Part shown: positions 35,528 to 42,813 of the stretch, piece by piece | Numbering within the stretch: the stretch's first letter is position 1 | How the letters are laid out: each line of letters opens with the position of its first letter | NCBI GenBank assembly: GCA_002483285.1 | Contig: DLHP01000001.1 | Coordinates: 1 to 54,369 of the forward strand | Reading direction: 5' to 3' | DNA length: 54,369 bases | Origin: Flavobacterium sp. UBA7665 | Lineage (GTDB): Bacteria > Bacteroidota > Bacteroidia > Flavobacteriales > Flavobacteriaceae | Notes under the pieces: model-generated | What the model was told of the DNA's origin: nothing | The model's database searches: none | Seen by the model: the letters and a program-made list of their open reading frames with translations, nothing else | Made by a program: the position numbers and the translations under genes

Positions 35528-36274
35528 CTACACCACCGGCATCCTAAACTCCTCCGGAAACTGCTCCTGCACCAAATGCTCGACTGCCTGCAAAGCCTGA
35601 TCTACATGGCTGGAGTCATACACTATCCCCAATTCTTTTAAGGCTGCCGTAGTTTTCCTTCCGATCTGCCCGTCGATGTTCCCGATGTTCTTGCCGAGCC
35701 TGATCACGCACGATTGTATCGCGGCCTGTTTCTGGTTGCTGCCAAAGTCGTCGACCTGGATGCCCACCGATAGGATGGCACTCGCCGATGCGGCCTTGTA
35801 AGGCGGGAAGTTGGTGCCTTTTTTATCCACGTAATATTGATAGACAATCTGGTGGCTGCCGCGGCGGTCAAAATGCCAGGACTCGGATTTCCCAGAGATG
35901 GGTTTTGGAATAATCGGGAATACGCCGTATTTGGCGGCGATGACCCAAAAGTCGGCCAATGGGATCTTGATAGCCCCGAGGTCCATGTCGAACGCGCGGC
36001 CTGCCTCATGGAAACTGCCTCCCGGCGGTGGGCTGAATGCTTTTTTGCGTCCGGCAACGTAGTCCTGGTGCGATTGCGCCTGCATGTCGTAACTGCGGAA
36101 GAGGTCGCTCAGGATAAGCTTGCCTCCTTTCTTGGCCAGATCGGCGGCGATGTGGAAGATGGCCCAGTAGGTATCGGTGGTGCATTGCGCCATGCGCTTG
36201 GGCAACGGTACCTGGTCTCCGAATTTGTTTTTGTAGATGGAGAGGATGTCGATGGGGATTAGTGGTGATTTCAT
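35528..36274 (-). CDS. M15 family D,D-peptidase with a peptidoglycan-binding-like tail
   Basis: 248 residues. Metal site of VanY/M15 peptidases: HEAGRAFDMDL with His89 and Asp96 (HxxxxxxD), catalytic Glu131 and WHFD with His134. The preceding LSDLFRSYDMQAQSHQDY is the family's substrate block. Residues about 185-235 (RLGKNIGNIDGQIGRKTTAAL) resemble a peptidoglycan-binding domain 1. So it should cleave D-Ala ends or cross-links of peptidoglycan. No signal peptide is visible, so export is by another route or the protein acts on cell lysis. It is between the patatin and exported 257-residue genes. Confidence 0.82.
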   Translation of the reverse strand: MKSPLIPIDILSIYKNKFGDQVPLPKRMAQCTTDTYWAIFHIAADLAKKGGKLILSDLFRSYDMQAQSHQDYVAGRKKAFSPPPGGSFHEAGRAFDMDLGAIKIPLADFWVIAAKYGVFPIIPKPISGKSESWHFDRRGSHQIVYQYYVDKKGTNFPPYKAASASAILSVGIQVDDFGSNQKQAAIQSCVIRLGKNIGNIDGQIGRKTTAALKELGIVYDSSHVDQALQAVEHLVQEQFPEEFRMPVV

Positions 36275-36327
36275 GGTGTTTGGTTGGTGTTAGTTTGATA
36301 GTTGTTTTAATTGGAACGTGATGGCTA

Positions 36328-38136
36328 TTATTTGCTTTTTAGTGCAATGCCCCATTCATTGATAATGTCTTTCAGGTAAGCGATAGTTTTAGCAGTGAGT
36401 TTACTGTCTATGATGGATTTTGAAGCCAACAGCAACAGCATCACAATCATGATAAAACCAAAGACGAGCTGCAGGATAAGGATGTAGAAGCCGTTGAACA
36501 GGGAAAACCAGTTGTCGCCTGCTGCGCATTGGAATTTCACACACTCACCGGCGATGATAAACAACGCTATTCCTATGATGGTTGCCTTGACCCATGTTTT
36601 GGAGAAATGGCCGATCAACGGGATGTTTTCTGTAAGCCTACCAATCCTTTTCCGGACCTTTGGAGCCAGCGCGTCGAGTTGTTCCTGTGAGTAGCAGGGC
36701 CAAGGGTTGTCTTCACCTTGCTCTATGGCAGCGACCGAATCTTTGATGATGGGGATAATGGGTAGTTCCTTGCCTGATACCGGTACCGTGTTTCCGTTGA
36801 GTGCCTCAATCAGGTGTTCTGGGAGCACAAAGTAATCCATGAGGAACTTTTGCGCATTGCGCCTGCCGAGCCGATAGTCGTGCTCCCTGAAATCTTCTGA
36901 AAGGAAACCGCCGAATCCGCCCAGGAAACCACATGCCAATGCCTGAGGTGCAATAGAACCGCCTTTGTTTTTACGAACCGGCGCAACGAGAAATCTGGTG
37001 TGGTTGTTTTGGGCCGAAGCCATCATCATCTCCTCCGGCTTGAAAAGATTCTGTGACCGCAATGCCGAGATGATGGGAACCAAAATCGACAATAAACGGG
37101 TATCCTTTAGCGTAGCGGGCTTTCCCGTATCCGAAAAATTAGGGAACGGGTCTATGATCACCAAAGCGTGTTTACCGGCAACCAAAGTGTCACGCTCCTC
37201 AATTTTTAACTCGGTGATACTCTTTCCTGTTGCCTTGGTGGGTACCGCGGGCGCCAGAACCGACCTGGCAAGCTCAATGGGTTCATTGTTCAATACGCCG
37301 CCGTCTACCGCAACGAAAGGATAGGCAACGCCTTTGACCGTATTGAGTTTTAGTTTCCCCGAAATGTCACGGCCGTCTTTGGTAAGCCTTGTGGCGTACT
37401 CTGTGGTATCGCGCTCGATGAGCCTCGCTTTGAGACCAACCGGGAATGCGCCCGTTGCTATTGCGGCATTACGCAGTTTGTGCCATTGGGATTTTTGGGT
37501 TTTCTGGGAAAGTTCAAAGTATTGGTAATCGGCGTTGTCGGTCATGCCATAAGGCAATCCGGTCTCGCCTTTGAGGTTGAACTCGTACGGAAGACCGCGA
37601 AGATTGCTCAGCGTGAGGTACATTTTGAGTTCGGGGTCTATGTAATCCGGGAGTGGTTCGTATTTGGGGATGTTGTTCTCACCGCCAAGGATAATCGTGT
37701 CGGCAATTTCCTCGAAGGAATCGGTGTTGAGTAAAGAATACACGGGTTTCCCGTTATCTATGTCACCAGTCTTGAGCAATGGGTCAATGTCTATTTTCTT
37801 TACCCAAGCTTGATACAGCAAGGACTGGTGCGTCGCAGGAAGCTTGCCTCCGTTGGTCTTCTTTTCCTTTTCGCGATGGAGCAGTTCTGAAGCGGTAATG
37901 GCACACACCATACCACCTGCCGAAGCGCCACTCATGACCCTGATGCGCACCTTGTGCATAGGAATTTTAGCGTCGTTATTAAGGTTTGCCGTCGCTTCTT
38001 TTTTCGCTTCCTCCCAGGCGTCAAGGGCTTCCAGTAGGTAGTCTATCATTCCGGCGGTGTAGGCACCGGCAGAGACCGCGCCTGCCATAACGAGGCCGAT
38101 TTCGAGTGTTTGATTTTGCTGTTGGCTTTCCTCCAT
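36328..38136 (-). CDS. patatin-like phospholipase with C-terminal membrane helices
   Basis: 602 residues. Patatin features: glycine-rich VMAGAVSAGAYTAGMI (16-31), nucleophile SGASAGG with Ser72, and the DGG of the dyad in AVDGGVLNNEP (about 275). It belongs to long patatins with an insertion between the two motifs. Near the C-terminus two hydrophobic helices (GIALFIIAGE..., FYILILQLVFGFIMIVMLLLL) would anchor it to the membrane. It should hydrolyse acyl chains of phospholipids. It starts 5 bases before the end of the next gene in the operon. Confidence 0.85.
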   Translation of the reverse strand: MEESQQQNQTLEIGLVMAGAVSAGAYTAGMIDYLLEALDAWEEAKKEATANLNNDAKIPMHKVRIRVMSGASAGGMVCAITASELLHREKEKKTNGGKLPATHQSLLYQAWVKKIDIDPLLKTGDIDNGKPVYSLLNTDSFEEIADTIILGGENNIPKYEPLPDYIDPELKMYLTLSNLRGLPYEFNLKGETGLPYGMTDNADYQYFELSQKTQKSQWHKLRNAAIATGAFPVGLKARLIERDTTEYATRLTKDGRDISGKLKLNTVKGVAYPFVAVDGGVLNNEPIELARSVLAPAVPTKATGKSITELKIEERDTLVAGKHALVIIDPFPNFSDTGKPATLKDTRLLSILVPIISALRSQNLFKPEEMMMASAQNNHTRFLVAPVRKNKGGSIAPQALACGFLGGFGGFLSEDFREHDYRLGRRNAQKFLMDYFVLPEHLIEALNGNTVPVSGKELPIIPIIKDSVAAIEQGEDNPWPCYSQEQLDALAPKVRKRIGRLTENIPLIGHFSKTWVKATIIGIALFIIAGECVKFQCAAGDNWFSLFNGFYILILQLVFGFIMIVMLLLLASKSIIDSKLTAKTIAYLKDIINEWGIALKSK

Positions 38137-38141
38137 AATCG

Positions 38142-39413
38142 TTAATTATTTGCGTTGACACTTCGTTTGTTTCCAAAACCTTTCACAAAACTCAATGCGG
38201 CTATAAGGTTTCCGTCTTTTGTAATGGTGCCGTCAAAATTTCGTCCGAATGAGAAGGTTAGTTTTTGGTTTTTATAGATCGCATAGTCAGCGTTGAACAG
38301 CAGTCGCCAAGTTGGTTCTAAATCGGAACCTGCCGAAATAACACTGCGGTAAATGGCTTCGAGGCTCAAATTAAACCTGGATTGGGTTTTTCCGTAGACA
38401 TACCGAAATCCTGCATCCAGTGTAGAGATATCGTCTATTGTGTTTAAGGCGTTGTCATTTGCATAAACCTTATCAGGATTATAAAGGTATCTTAGCAATC
38501 CTAAAACAGAACCACTTTTTTCCCAGGTATATCCGGCCGTTGTCCAAATACCTGCGTTGTTTACGTATGATTTCCCAAAGTTTTTATTTACAAACTCGGC
38601 ACTTATCCCGCCTGCCAGGTCCCAGGAAAACCCTTTTCTCGCTAACTGAAAGTCGGCGGCAATGGCTTGAATGGTTTTATTGTTTTCATCAAGCCCACTC
38701 TGGGCTTTTGCAAAATCATTGGATGCAAGTTCTTTGATTTTCTCTTCAATTTTTCCAGTCAACGACTTGTATTCTGCCGTTTCGGTAGACGGATTTTCCC
38801 GGAGCATTTGACGTCTTTCTTCCTTTAATTTTTCGACCTCGCTGTTAATTGACATTTTTTTTTGCAAGTTGCCTTTGAGAATTCGAAGTGCGGCAAGCCG
38901 TTCTGTTTGAAGTGACCCCAATTGCACTAAGTTCTCCTGGGTTTTGCTATCGAATTCGCCTCTACAAATTGAAAATTTGAATCCTATCGCTGCATAAACG
39001 CTCTCTTTATTTAGGACTGCCTCGGTCGAATCGGTATTTTTGACCGCCAGAGACAGGATAAATGTTTGGGGAATTGTATGGCTTTTTTGTCCATTTACGG
39101 TCACATCGCCGGCAGCACCTAGCAGTAGGAAGGGCGCCAGGTCGATGGCATAACTTGCCGGAAGTTTGGTTAGTGAGCTGGTTGCGGTTTGAAGTGAAAC
39201 CATGAACTCTGAAATTTCGGTAGGTTTTTCTACATCCGAGGTGGCAAATCCCAGTAAGTTCGAGGCCGGTGAGGCGGGAGCAGTAAGCAGGTTGACTTCA
39301 CTTTCTGAGTCTTTTTGATTTTGTTTTGCTTCCTCCTTGGTTTTCACCTGGCCGACAGTCAATTGCGAAAAGACAATAAATACTGTTGCGATTAGCTTTC
39401 TCATAGTTTCCAT
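38142..39413 (-). CDS. exported, probably outer-membrane, protein of the patatin operon
   Basis: 423 residues. The start is at 39413, 1 base after the stop of the upstream gene (TAGAATG), giving METMRKL and a signal peptide ending TVGQ; a second ATG lies three codons on. A coiled helical segment (about 185-250, KLKEERRQMLRENP) is followed by alternating strands (FRYVYGKTQSRFNLSLEAIY, YKNQKLTFSFGRNFDG) ending in LSFVKGFGNKRS, as in small outer-membrane barrels. No family recognised. Confidence 0.6.
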   Translation of the reverse strand: METMRKLIATVFIVFSQLTVGQVKTKEEAKQNQKDSESEVNLLTAPASPASNLLGFATSDVEKPTEISEFMVSLQTATSSLTKLPASYAIDLAPFLLLGAAGDVTVNGQKSHTIPQTFILSLAVKNTDSTEAVLNKESVYAAIGFKFSICRGEFDSKTQENLVQLGSLQTERLAALRILKGNLQKKMSINSEVEKLKEERRQMLRENPSTETAEYKSLTGKIEEKIKELASNDFAKAQSGLDENNKTIQAIAADFQLARKGFSWDLAGGISAEFVNKNFGKSYVNNAGIWTTAGYTWEKSGSVLGLLRYLYNPDKVYANDNALNTIDDISTLDAGFRYVYGKTQSRFNLSLEAIYRSVISAGSDLEPTWRLLFNADYAIYKNQKLTFSFGRNFDGTITKDGNLIAALSFVKGFGNKRSVNANN

Positions 39414-39414
39414 T

Positions 39415-39804
39415 CTAAGATTTTCTATTCGGGTCAAAAAACTCAATAAAACAGATATAATCTGCAGATTGTCCTTCTTCGTCTACAATTTTATTCAACG
39501 AATACGTTTTTGTGGTGAGGCCGCCAGTAAATATTAATTCGAGACTGGTGTAATTTGTATCTTTAGACAAGTCAGTTATTGTTGCTATAATAGAAACCAC
39601 TTTTCGATGAATCTTGGTATCTAGGCCGAGGCTCGTTTGCGGAAAATTCCCGATGTGTTCAGGCTCGCCCGGTATGGCCGGTTTACCGTCGATCTCAACA
39701 ATCATCTTTGCCGATTGTCCAAAAGGACCCGCGATTATTTCAAGATTTATTTTTCTTTTGAAATTACCGATAAGGTAAATGTCATCTTTTAGCGTTGGTT
39801 CCAT
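39415..39804 (-). CDS. small protein of the patatin operon, unknown
   Basis: 129 residues without signal peptide or membrane helix, predicted to be all beta (LEIIAGPFGQSAKMIVEIDG; SLELIFTGGLTTKTYSL). Positioned second in the operon with a 43-base gap upstream and a 1-base gap downstream, so coupling with the exported protein is likely. Not recognised. Confidence 0.55.
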   Translation of the reverse strand: MEPTLKDDIYLIGNFKRKINLEIIAGPFGQSAKMIVEIDGKPAIPGEPEHIGNFPQTSLGLDTKIHRKVVSIIATITDLSKDTNYTSLELIFTGGLTTKTYSLNKIVDEEGQSADYICFIEFFDPNRKS

Positions 39805-39847
39805 TTTGCTAGTGTTACTGGTTTATATACCGATTGATCCCCGTTGA

Positions 39848-40780
39848 TTATTTTGCAACTGCCTTCTCCTCAATCTTCTTAGAACTCCGCAATTGCACCA
39901 CCTTGTTTAAAATATCGAACCAAAATGGTGCGCCGAGCGAAATGGCAAGAGCGGTAATTAGGAAGCCCAGCAGGCTGTAAAACATTTGGATAATGTTGAA
40001 CTCAGCATTAAAATCCCAACCAAGTCCAAGTACGGTATTGGCTTGAGCGATTTCCTTATTTTTAAGTTTTTTGGCTTCATTAAAATAATGGGCTACCTCT
40101 TTGTTTACTTCGGGTGGAGTCTTGCCATTGGTGTCTTTGTAGGTTTCGGCGTATTTTACGGCCATGTCTGCCATTCGTTCGGACAGTTTTGGATCGGTAG
40201 AAAGGTGTTGCACTATCCGAATAGTATCGACATTGAATGAAGCAGCTACGAGAAAGCCTACCAAAAACGTGAGGCGCTGCGCCTGTCTTTTATACCAACC
40301 CGTTGCGCGATCCATGGTTTCATTGAACCACAATTCAACGAGCTCCCTGAATTTATCGGTGTCATTACGGGCATCCTCAATTAGCGACTCAAGATAGCGA
40401 CCTGTTTGTGGATTAATTGCTTTGACGTGGGCTATGCCATCGGTAATTTTGTCTAATAAGGTGGTTTTATCGTGTGAAAAATCTTTGAACATTTCTATGA
40501 GACCTTTTGAAAAAGAGTTCGGACTCAAATAAGAAGGTCGTTTAACTCCGTTATCTTCACCTAAAAATTTGATGGCGGGCTGGTTGAAAAAATTGTCGAC
40601 AAGGTTGTTCGCGGTTGCGCCATTGTCGGTGAGCATTCTTCGAATGCCCTCTTGTAGGGTTTTTGATCTTAACCTAAGCATAGAGGCGATAATCTCATTG
40701 ACGATAGTTACCAACAAACTGTAAAGCAGGAAAATGAAAACCAAACTTAACACTACATTCAATGCCACAGAATCCATCAT
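39848..40780 (-). CDS. three-helix membrane protein, first gene of the patatin operon
   Basis: 310 residues. One helix at about 8-30 (VVLSLVFIFLLYSLLVTIVN), a cytoplasmic helical domain, a second helix around 165-185 following the block WFNETMDRATGWYKRQAQR, and a last one at about 262-285 (YSLLGFLITALAISLGAPFW). The WFNxTMDRxxGWYKR block recurs in membrane proteins of unknown function in many bacteria. Leader B lies 139 bases upstream. It might be a scaffold for the operon's hydrolases; this is a guess. Confidence 0.65.
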   Translation of the reverse strand: MMDSVALNVVLSLVFIFLLYSLLVTIVNEIIASMLRLRSKTLQEGIRRMLTDNGATANNLVDNFFNQPAIKFLGEDNGVKRPSYLSPNSFSKGLIEMFKDFSHDKTTLLDKITDGIAHVKAINPQTGRYLESLIEDARNDTDKFRELVELWFNETMDRATGWYKRQAQRLTFLVGFLVAASFNVDTIRIVQHLSTDPKLSERMADMAVKYAETYKDTNGKTPPEVNKEVAHYFNEAKKLKNKEIAQANTVLGLGWDFNAEFNIIQMFYSLLGFLITALAISLGAPFWFDILNKVVQLRSSKKIEEKAVAK

Positions 40781-40918
40781 AGTACTGATATTTAAGTTAA
40801 CGTAACTTCAAGCCAGCGAAAATTAGCTTTGATGGGCGGTGATACGATTGCAAAGACGGTCCAACCGATTACAAGCGTTTTACCCTTAACCCAACTAAAT
40901 TCAAATCCGATAAAAAAT

Positions 40919-41030
40919 GTGGTATTTTTTAGTTCCAGAACGAAACCATCACGAATATAAAAAAAGAATTTATAAGCTGCATAATTTCTGTTTAAATCGT
41001 TAAATTTTGTTAATAAAATTCTACAATTAA
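40919..41030 (-). promoter_or_regulatory. regulon leader B (before the patatin operon)
   Basis: In gene orientation ATATTCGT (40958-40951), 24 bases, AATACCAC (40926-40919). Between them GTTTC and GGAAC can pair. Upstream, AATTTTATTAACA and TTCTTTTTTTATA blocks are shared with leaders A and C. No ORF is supported between 40781 and 41180. Confidence 0.65.
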
Positions 41031-41142
41031 CATTTTTTCCTACAAAGTTGATTTCGAGAGTTTAATTGTGATGAAGTGGTTTTCGATTTATTCATGCACC
41101 TGTAAAATCAATAGCCGATGGCCTCACATCGAATTTTTAAAC

Positions 41143-41172
41143 TTGCATTTGAGCAATTTTCTATTACATTTG
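41143..41172 (+). promoter_or_regulatory. strong promoter of a small ORF
   Basis: TTG (41143-41145), 19-base spacer, TACATTTG (41165-41172), an exact consensus. The next ATG is 8 bases further. Confidence 0.65.
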
Positions 41173-41180
41173 CCACCGAA

Positions 41181-41300
41181 ATGACAACAAAAATGACATA
41201 CAAACAACCGGAATCGCTGATTTGCTTTAGCGTGGATCGCCGGTGGAATTATTTTCCGATGGAGCAAAAGGCCGTTTTAAGTAGTATTTTTAATAGTTGA
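41181..41300 (+). CDS. 39-residue small protein or small-RNA unit
   Basis: 39 residues: MTTKMTYKQPESLICFSVDR then RWNYFPMEQKAVLSSIFNS. It is a compact transcription unit: consensus promoter 8 bases upstream and a strong terminator 30 bases past the stop, about 180 bases in total. No homologue is recognised. The unit could equally be a small regulatory RNA. The frame continues upstream to an ATG inside the promoter, which is not used. Confidence 0.5.
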   Translation: MTTKMTYKQPESLICFSVDRRWNYFPMEQKAVLSSIFNS

Positions 41301-41330
41301 ATCCGTATTCTATTTATAAAATATAGCACA

Positions 41331-41359
41331 AAGCGTCCTTCCAAAAGGGCGCTTTTTTT
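41331..41359 (+). terminator. intrinsic terminator
   Basis: AAGCGTCC (41331-41338) and GGGCGCTT (41347-41354) pair over 8 bp (one U-G) with an 8-base loop, followed by seven T. Confidence 0.8.
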
Positions 41360-41620
41360 ATTTCAGCCAAAATTTCAAAAAAAAAGATAAAAATGTTTCA
41401 TGCATAAACCAAATACTAAAAAATAACCCTTGGATTGCAATCAGATGAGAGACAAGCATTTGAGATTTCCACACTCTGTTTCATTAAACGGACAAGGATA
41501 CCTATGCCTAAAAATTATATTTAACTAATTGATTATCAGTAAAATAAATTTAAAAAAGTTTGTGTATCTCAAATATCCGTATTTAATTTGCCATCGATAA
41601 ATCATTATCAATTATCAATT

Positions 41621-41728
41621 ATGAGAATAAATAATACAACATACAACCAACAACGATTTAGCCAACACAATCCGCTAGACCGAACCAATCCATACAAACA
41701 CAGGTGTCTCATGATAAACCTGGAATAA
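41621..41728 (+). CDS. 35-residue ORF before the tRNA array
   Basis: 35 residues rich in Asn, Gln and Arg (MRINNTTYNQQRFSQHNPLD...). It lies in an AT-rich stretch (41360-41620 holds nothing else I can support) and is followed 22 bases later by a terminator. It might be a leader peptide or only a chance frame of an untranslated RNA. Confidence 0.3.
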   Translation: MRINNTTYNQQRFSQHNPLDRTNPYKHRCLMINLE

Positions 41729-41750
41729 GCTGCTTATTCCACAACCTTCA

Positions 41751-41779
41751 AGCACCTGCCAAAAACAGGTGCTTTTTTT
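41751..41779 (+). terminator. intrinsic terminator just before the tRNA array
   Basis: AGCACCTG (41751-41758) and CAGGTGCT (41766-41773), perfect 8-bp stem, 7-base loop, then a T run. The first tRNA begins 14 bases later, so the array either reads through or is made by a promoter hidden here. Confidence 0.8.
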
Positions 41780-41793
41780 ATGCCTGAAAACCA

Positions 41794-41868
41794 GATTTCG
41801 TAGCTCAACGGTAGAGCGGTAAGTTGTTAACTTAAGGGTTGAAGGTTCGAATCCTTCCGAAATCGCCA
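41794..41868 (+). tRNA. tRNA-Asn (GTT)
   Basis: Acceptor GATTTCG/CGAAATC, D-arm GCTC/GAGC, anticodon loop TTGTTAA with GTT at 34-36, T-arm GAAGG-TTCGAAT-CCTTC, discriminator G and an encoded CCA. The first anticodon-stem pair is a G-A mismatch. Confidence 0.85.
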
Positions 41869-41882
41869 GCTCTGGAAAGCCA

Positions 41883-41954
41883 GGTTCATTGGGGTAATGG
41901 CCAACCTGCCCGATTGTCTCTCGGGTGCTACGGGTTCGATTCCCGTATGAACCG
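41883..41954 (+). tRNA. tRNA-Asp (GTC)
   Basis: Acceptor GGTTCAT/ATGAACC, D-stem GGGT/ACCT, anticodon stem CCCGA/TCGGG, loop TTGTCTC, T-arm ACGGG-TTCGATT-CCCGT. T at position 37 is unusual for a tRNA-Asp. CCA is not encoded (GCAAA follows). Confidence 0.75.
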
Positions 41955-41963
41955 CAAATTAAA

Positions 41964-42036
41964 GGAACAGTGGTGTACAAGGTGTGCACGCTTGCTTGAA
42001 GCGCAAGAGGCAACCGTTCGATTCGGTTCTGTTCCA
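41964..42036 (+). tRNA. tRNA-Phe (GAA)
   Basis: Acceptor GGAACAG/CTGTTCC, D-stem GTGT/GCAC, anticodon stem CTTGC/GCAAG with loop TTGAAGC, T-arm AACCG-TTCGATT-CGGTT, discriminator A. CCA not encoded. Confidence 0.85.
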
Positions 42037-42044
42037 CATCAAAC

Positions 42045-42116
42045 TGGTCTGTGATGTAACGGTTAACATTCAAGCTTTTGACGCTTGCCTTGGAAGTTCG
42101 AATCTTCCCGGACCAA
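42045..42116 (+). tRNA. tRNA-Gln (TTG)
   Basis: Acceptor TGGTCTG/CGGACCA (one T-G), D-stem ATGT/ACAT, anticodon stem CAAGC/GCTTG with loop TTTTGAC, T-arm GGAAG-TTCGAAT-CTTCC, discriminator A. CCA not encoded. Confidence 0.85.
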
Positions 42117-42346
42117 CAATAAAAATTTAGAAATATGAAAAATTTAAATCGGGTGTTGAATCGCCCAAGCATCAGAAAATATCAGGCGACGTTCGTAAAT
42201 CGTTCGTCGCAAGCGATCTCAAGCGGGTCTTGTTGCGTGTCTCTGTATGGCACCATTGCAACCGCCGTTGCCAAAGGTATTGTGGGCAGTTGTGCAACCG
42301 GGCTTGGAGGTTTCGGGAAGGTTATCCAAAAAACCCTCCTACCATT
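42117..42346 (+). other. spacer between the four tRNAs and the permuted units
   Basis: No tRNA-like arms here. Several short inverted repeats occur: GCGACG/CGTCGC (within 42185-42211), GCAAC-CGCC-GTTGC (42258-42271), and GGAGG...CCTCC (42306-42339). An open frame from 42135 continues through the following tRNA-like units and is probably spurious, since its C-terminal half is a translation of T-arms. Confidence 0.4.
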
Positions 42347-42424
42347 TGGATCTAAGGGTCACGGGTTCGATTCCCGTCTGCGTCATACCGGCGTAGTAGT
42401 TCAGTTGGATAGAACATTAGACTG
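42347..42424 (+). tRNA. permuted tRNA-like unit 1 (His GTG-like if rejoined)
   Basis: The 3' half comes first: TGGA, TCTAA (anticodon-stem 3' strand, 42351-42355), variable GGGTC, T-arm ACGGG-TTCGATT-CCCGT (42361-42377), acceptor 3' strand CTGCGTC (42378-42384). After a 5-base loop ATACC the 5' half follows: acceptor GGCGTAG (42390-42396; all seven pairs form, two G-U), TA, D-arm GTTC/GAAC, then TTAGA (42417-42421, pairs with TCTAA) and CTG. Joining CTG to TGGA gives a 7-base loop CTGTGGA with anticodon GTG. No normal-order 5' or 3' partner exists. Order and pairing are seen; that it is functional is inference. Confidence 0.6.
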
Positions 42425-42495
42425 GTTGCGAAGGTTCGAATCCTTCACGCAGCAATGCGTTAGCTCAGTGGTAGAGCGCTACACTTTGAATGTAG
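42425..42495 (+). tRNA. permuted tRNA-like unit 2 (Gln TTG-like)
   Basis: It starts with variable loop GTTGC and T-arm GAAGG-TTCGAAT-CCTTC (42430-42446), then acceptor strand ACGCA (42447-42451), a GCAA tetraloop and the other acceptor strand TGCGT (42456-42460), TA, D-arm GCTC/GAGC, and a complete anticodon arm CTACA-CTTTGAA-TGTAG (42479-42495, anticodon TTG). So the acceptor stem is closed by a GNRA tetraloop and the ends are in the variable loop. It abuts unit 1 without a spacer. Confidence 0.6.
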
Positions 42496-42813
42496 TACTT
42501 ACGGCCTGAAAACCGTAAACCGGAGCCATTCACTCCTAAAAAGAATGAGAAGCAAAAAACCCGCTGCCTTTTCCTGCCAACTTTTACTAGTAAAGGAAGC
42601 GCTTTAGGAAAGACCGGAACCAAGGAAAAGACAATGCAAAACTTTGTACTTTTTGATTTGACCGACGTGCCAACCGCAATTGCGCCAGACTTGCCGGGAG
42701 ACAATCACAAACCATTAAGCGGCGTCTGTCTCAATTTGGTTTCCCGTCTATGCTGAAGGGAAAAGGCAAAAGGTTTTTATATCAAATGTTGAATATTTAA
42801 AAATAAAGAAATC
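42496..42813 (+). other. spacer between permuted tRNA units and slipin
   Basis: Contains a strong hairpin TTACGG-CCTGAAAA-CCGTAA (42499-42518), GGAG-CCATTCA-CTCC (about 42522-42536) and a palindrome TTTACTAGTAAA (within 42580-42600). A 40-codon frame from 42634 is possible but not supported. No terminator is seen, so the array and slipin may share a transcript. Confidence 0.4.

Noticed and set aside
41675..42172. 165-codon minus-strand ORF
   Set aside because: It runs antisense through the terminator and four tRNAs; no protein-like pattern.
42135..42509. 124-codon plus-strand ORF over the spacer and permuted tRNA units
   Set aside because: Its C-terminal half (GHGFDSRLRHT, RRFESF) is the typical false translation of tRNA T-arms, and the sequence is better explained by RNA structure.
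42634..42756. 40-codon ORF before slipin
   Set aside because: Possible start and stop, but no promoter, family or conserved pattern can be shown.
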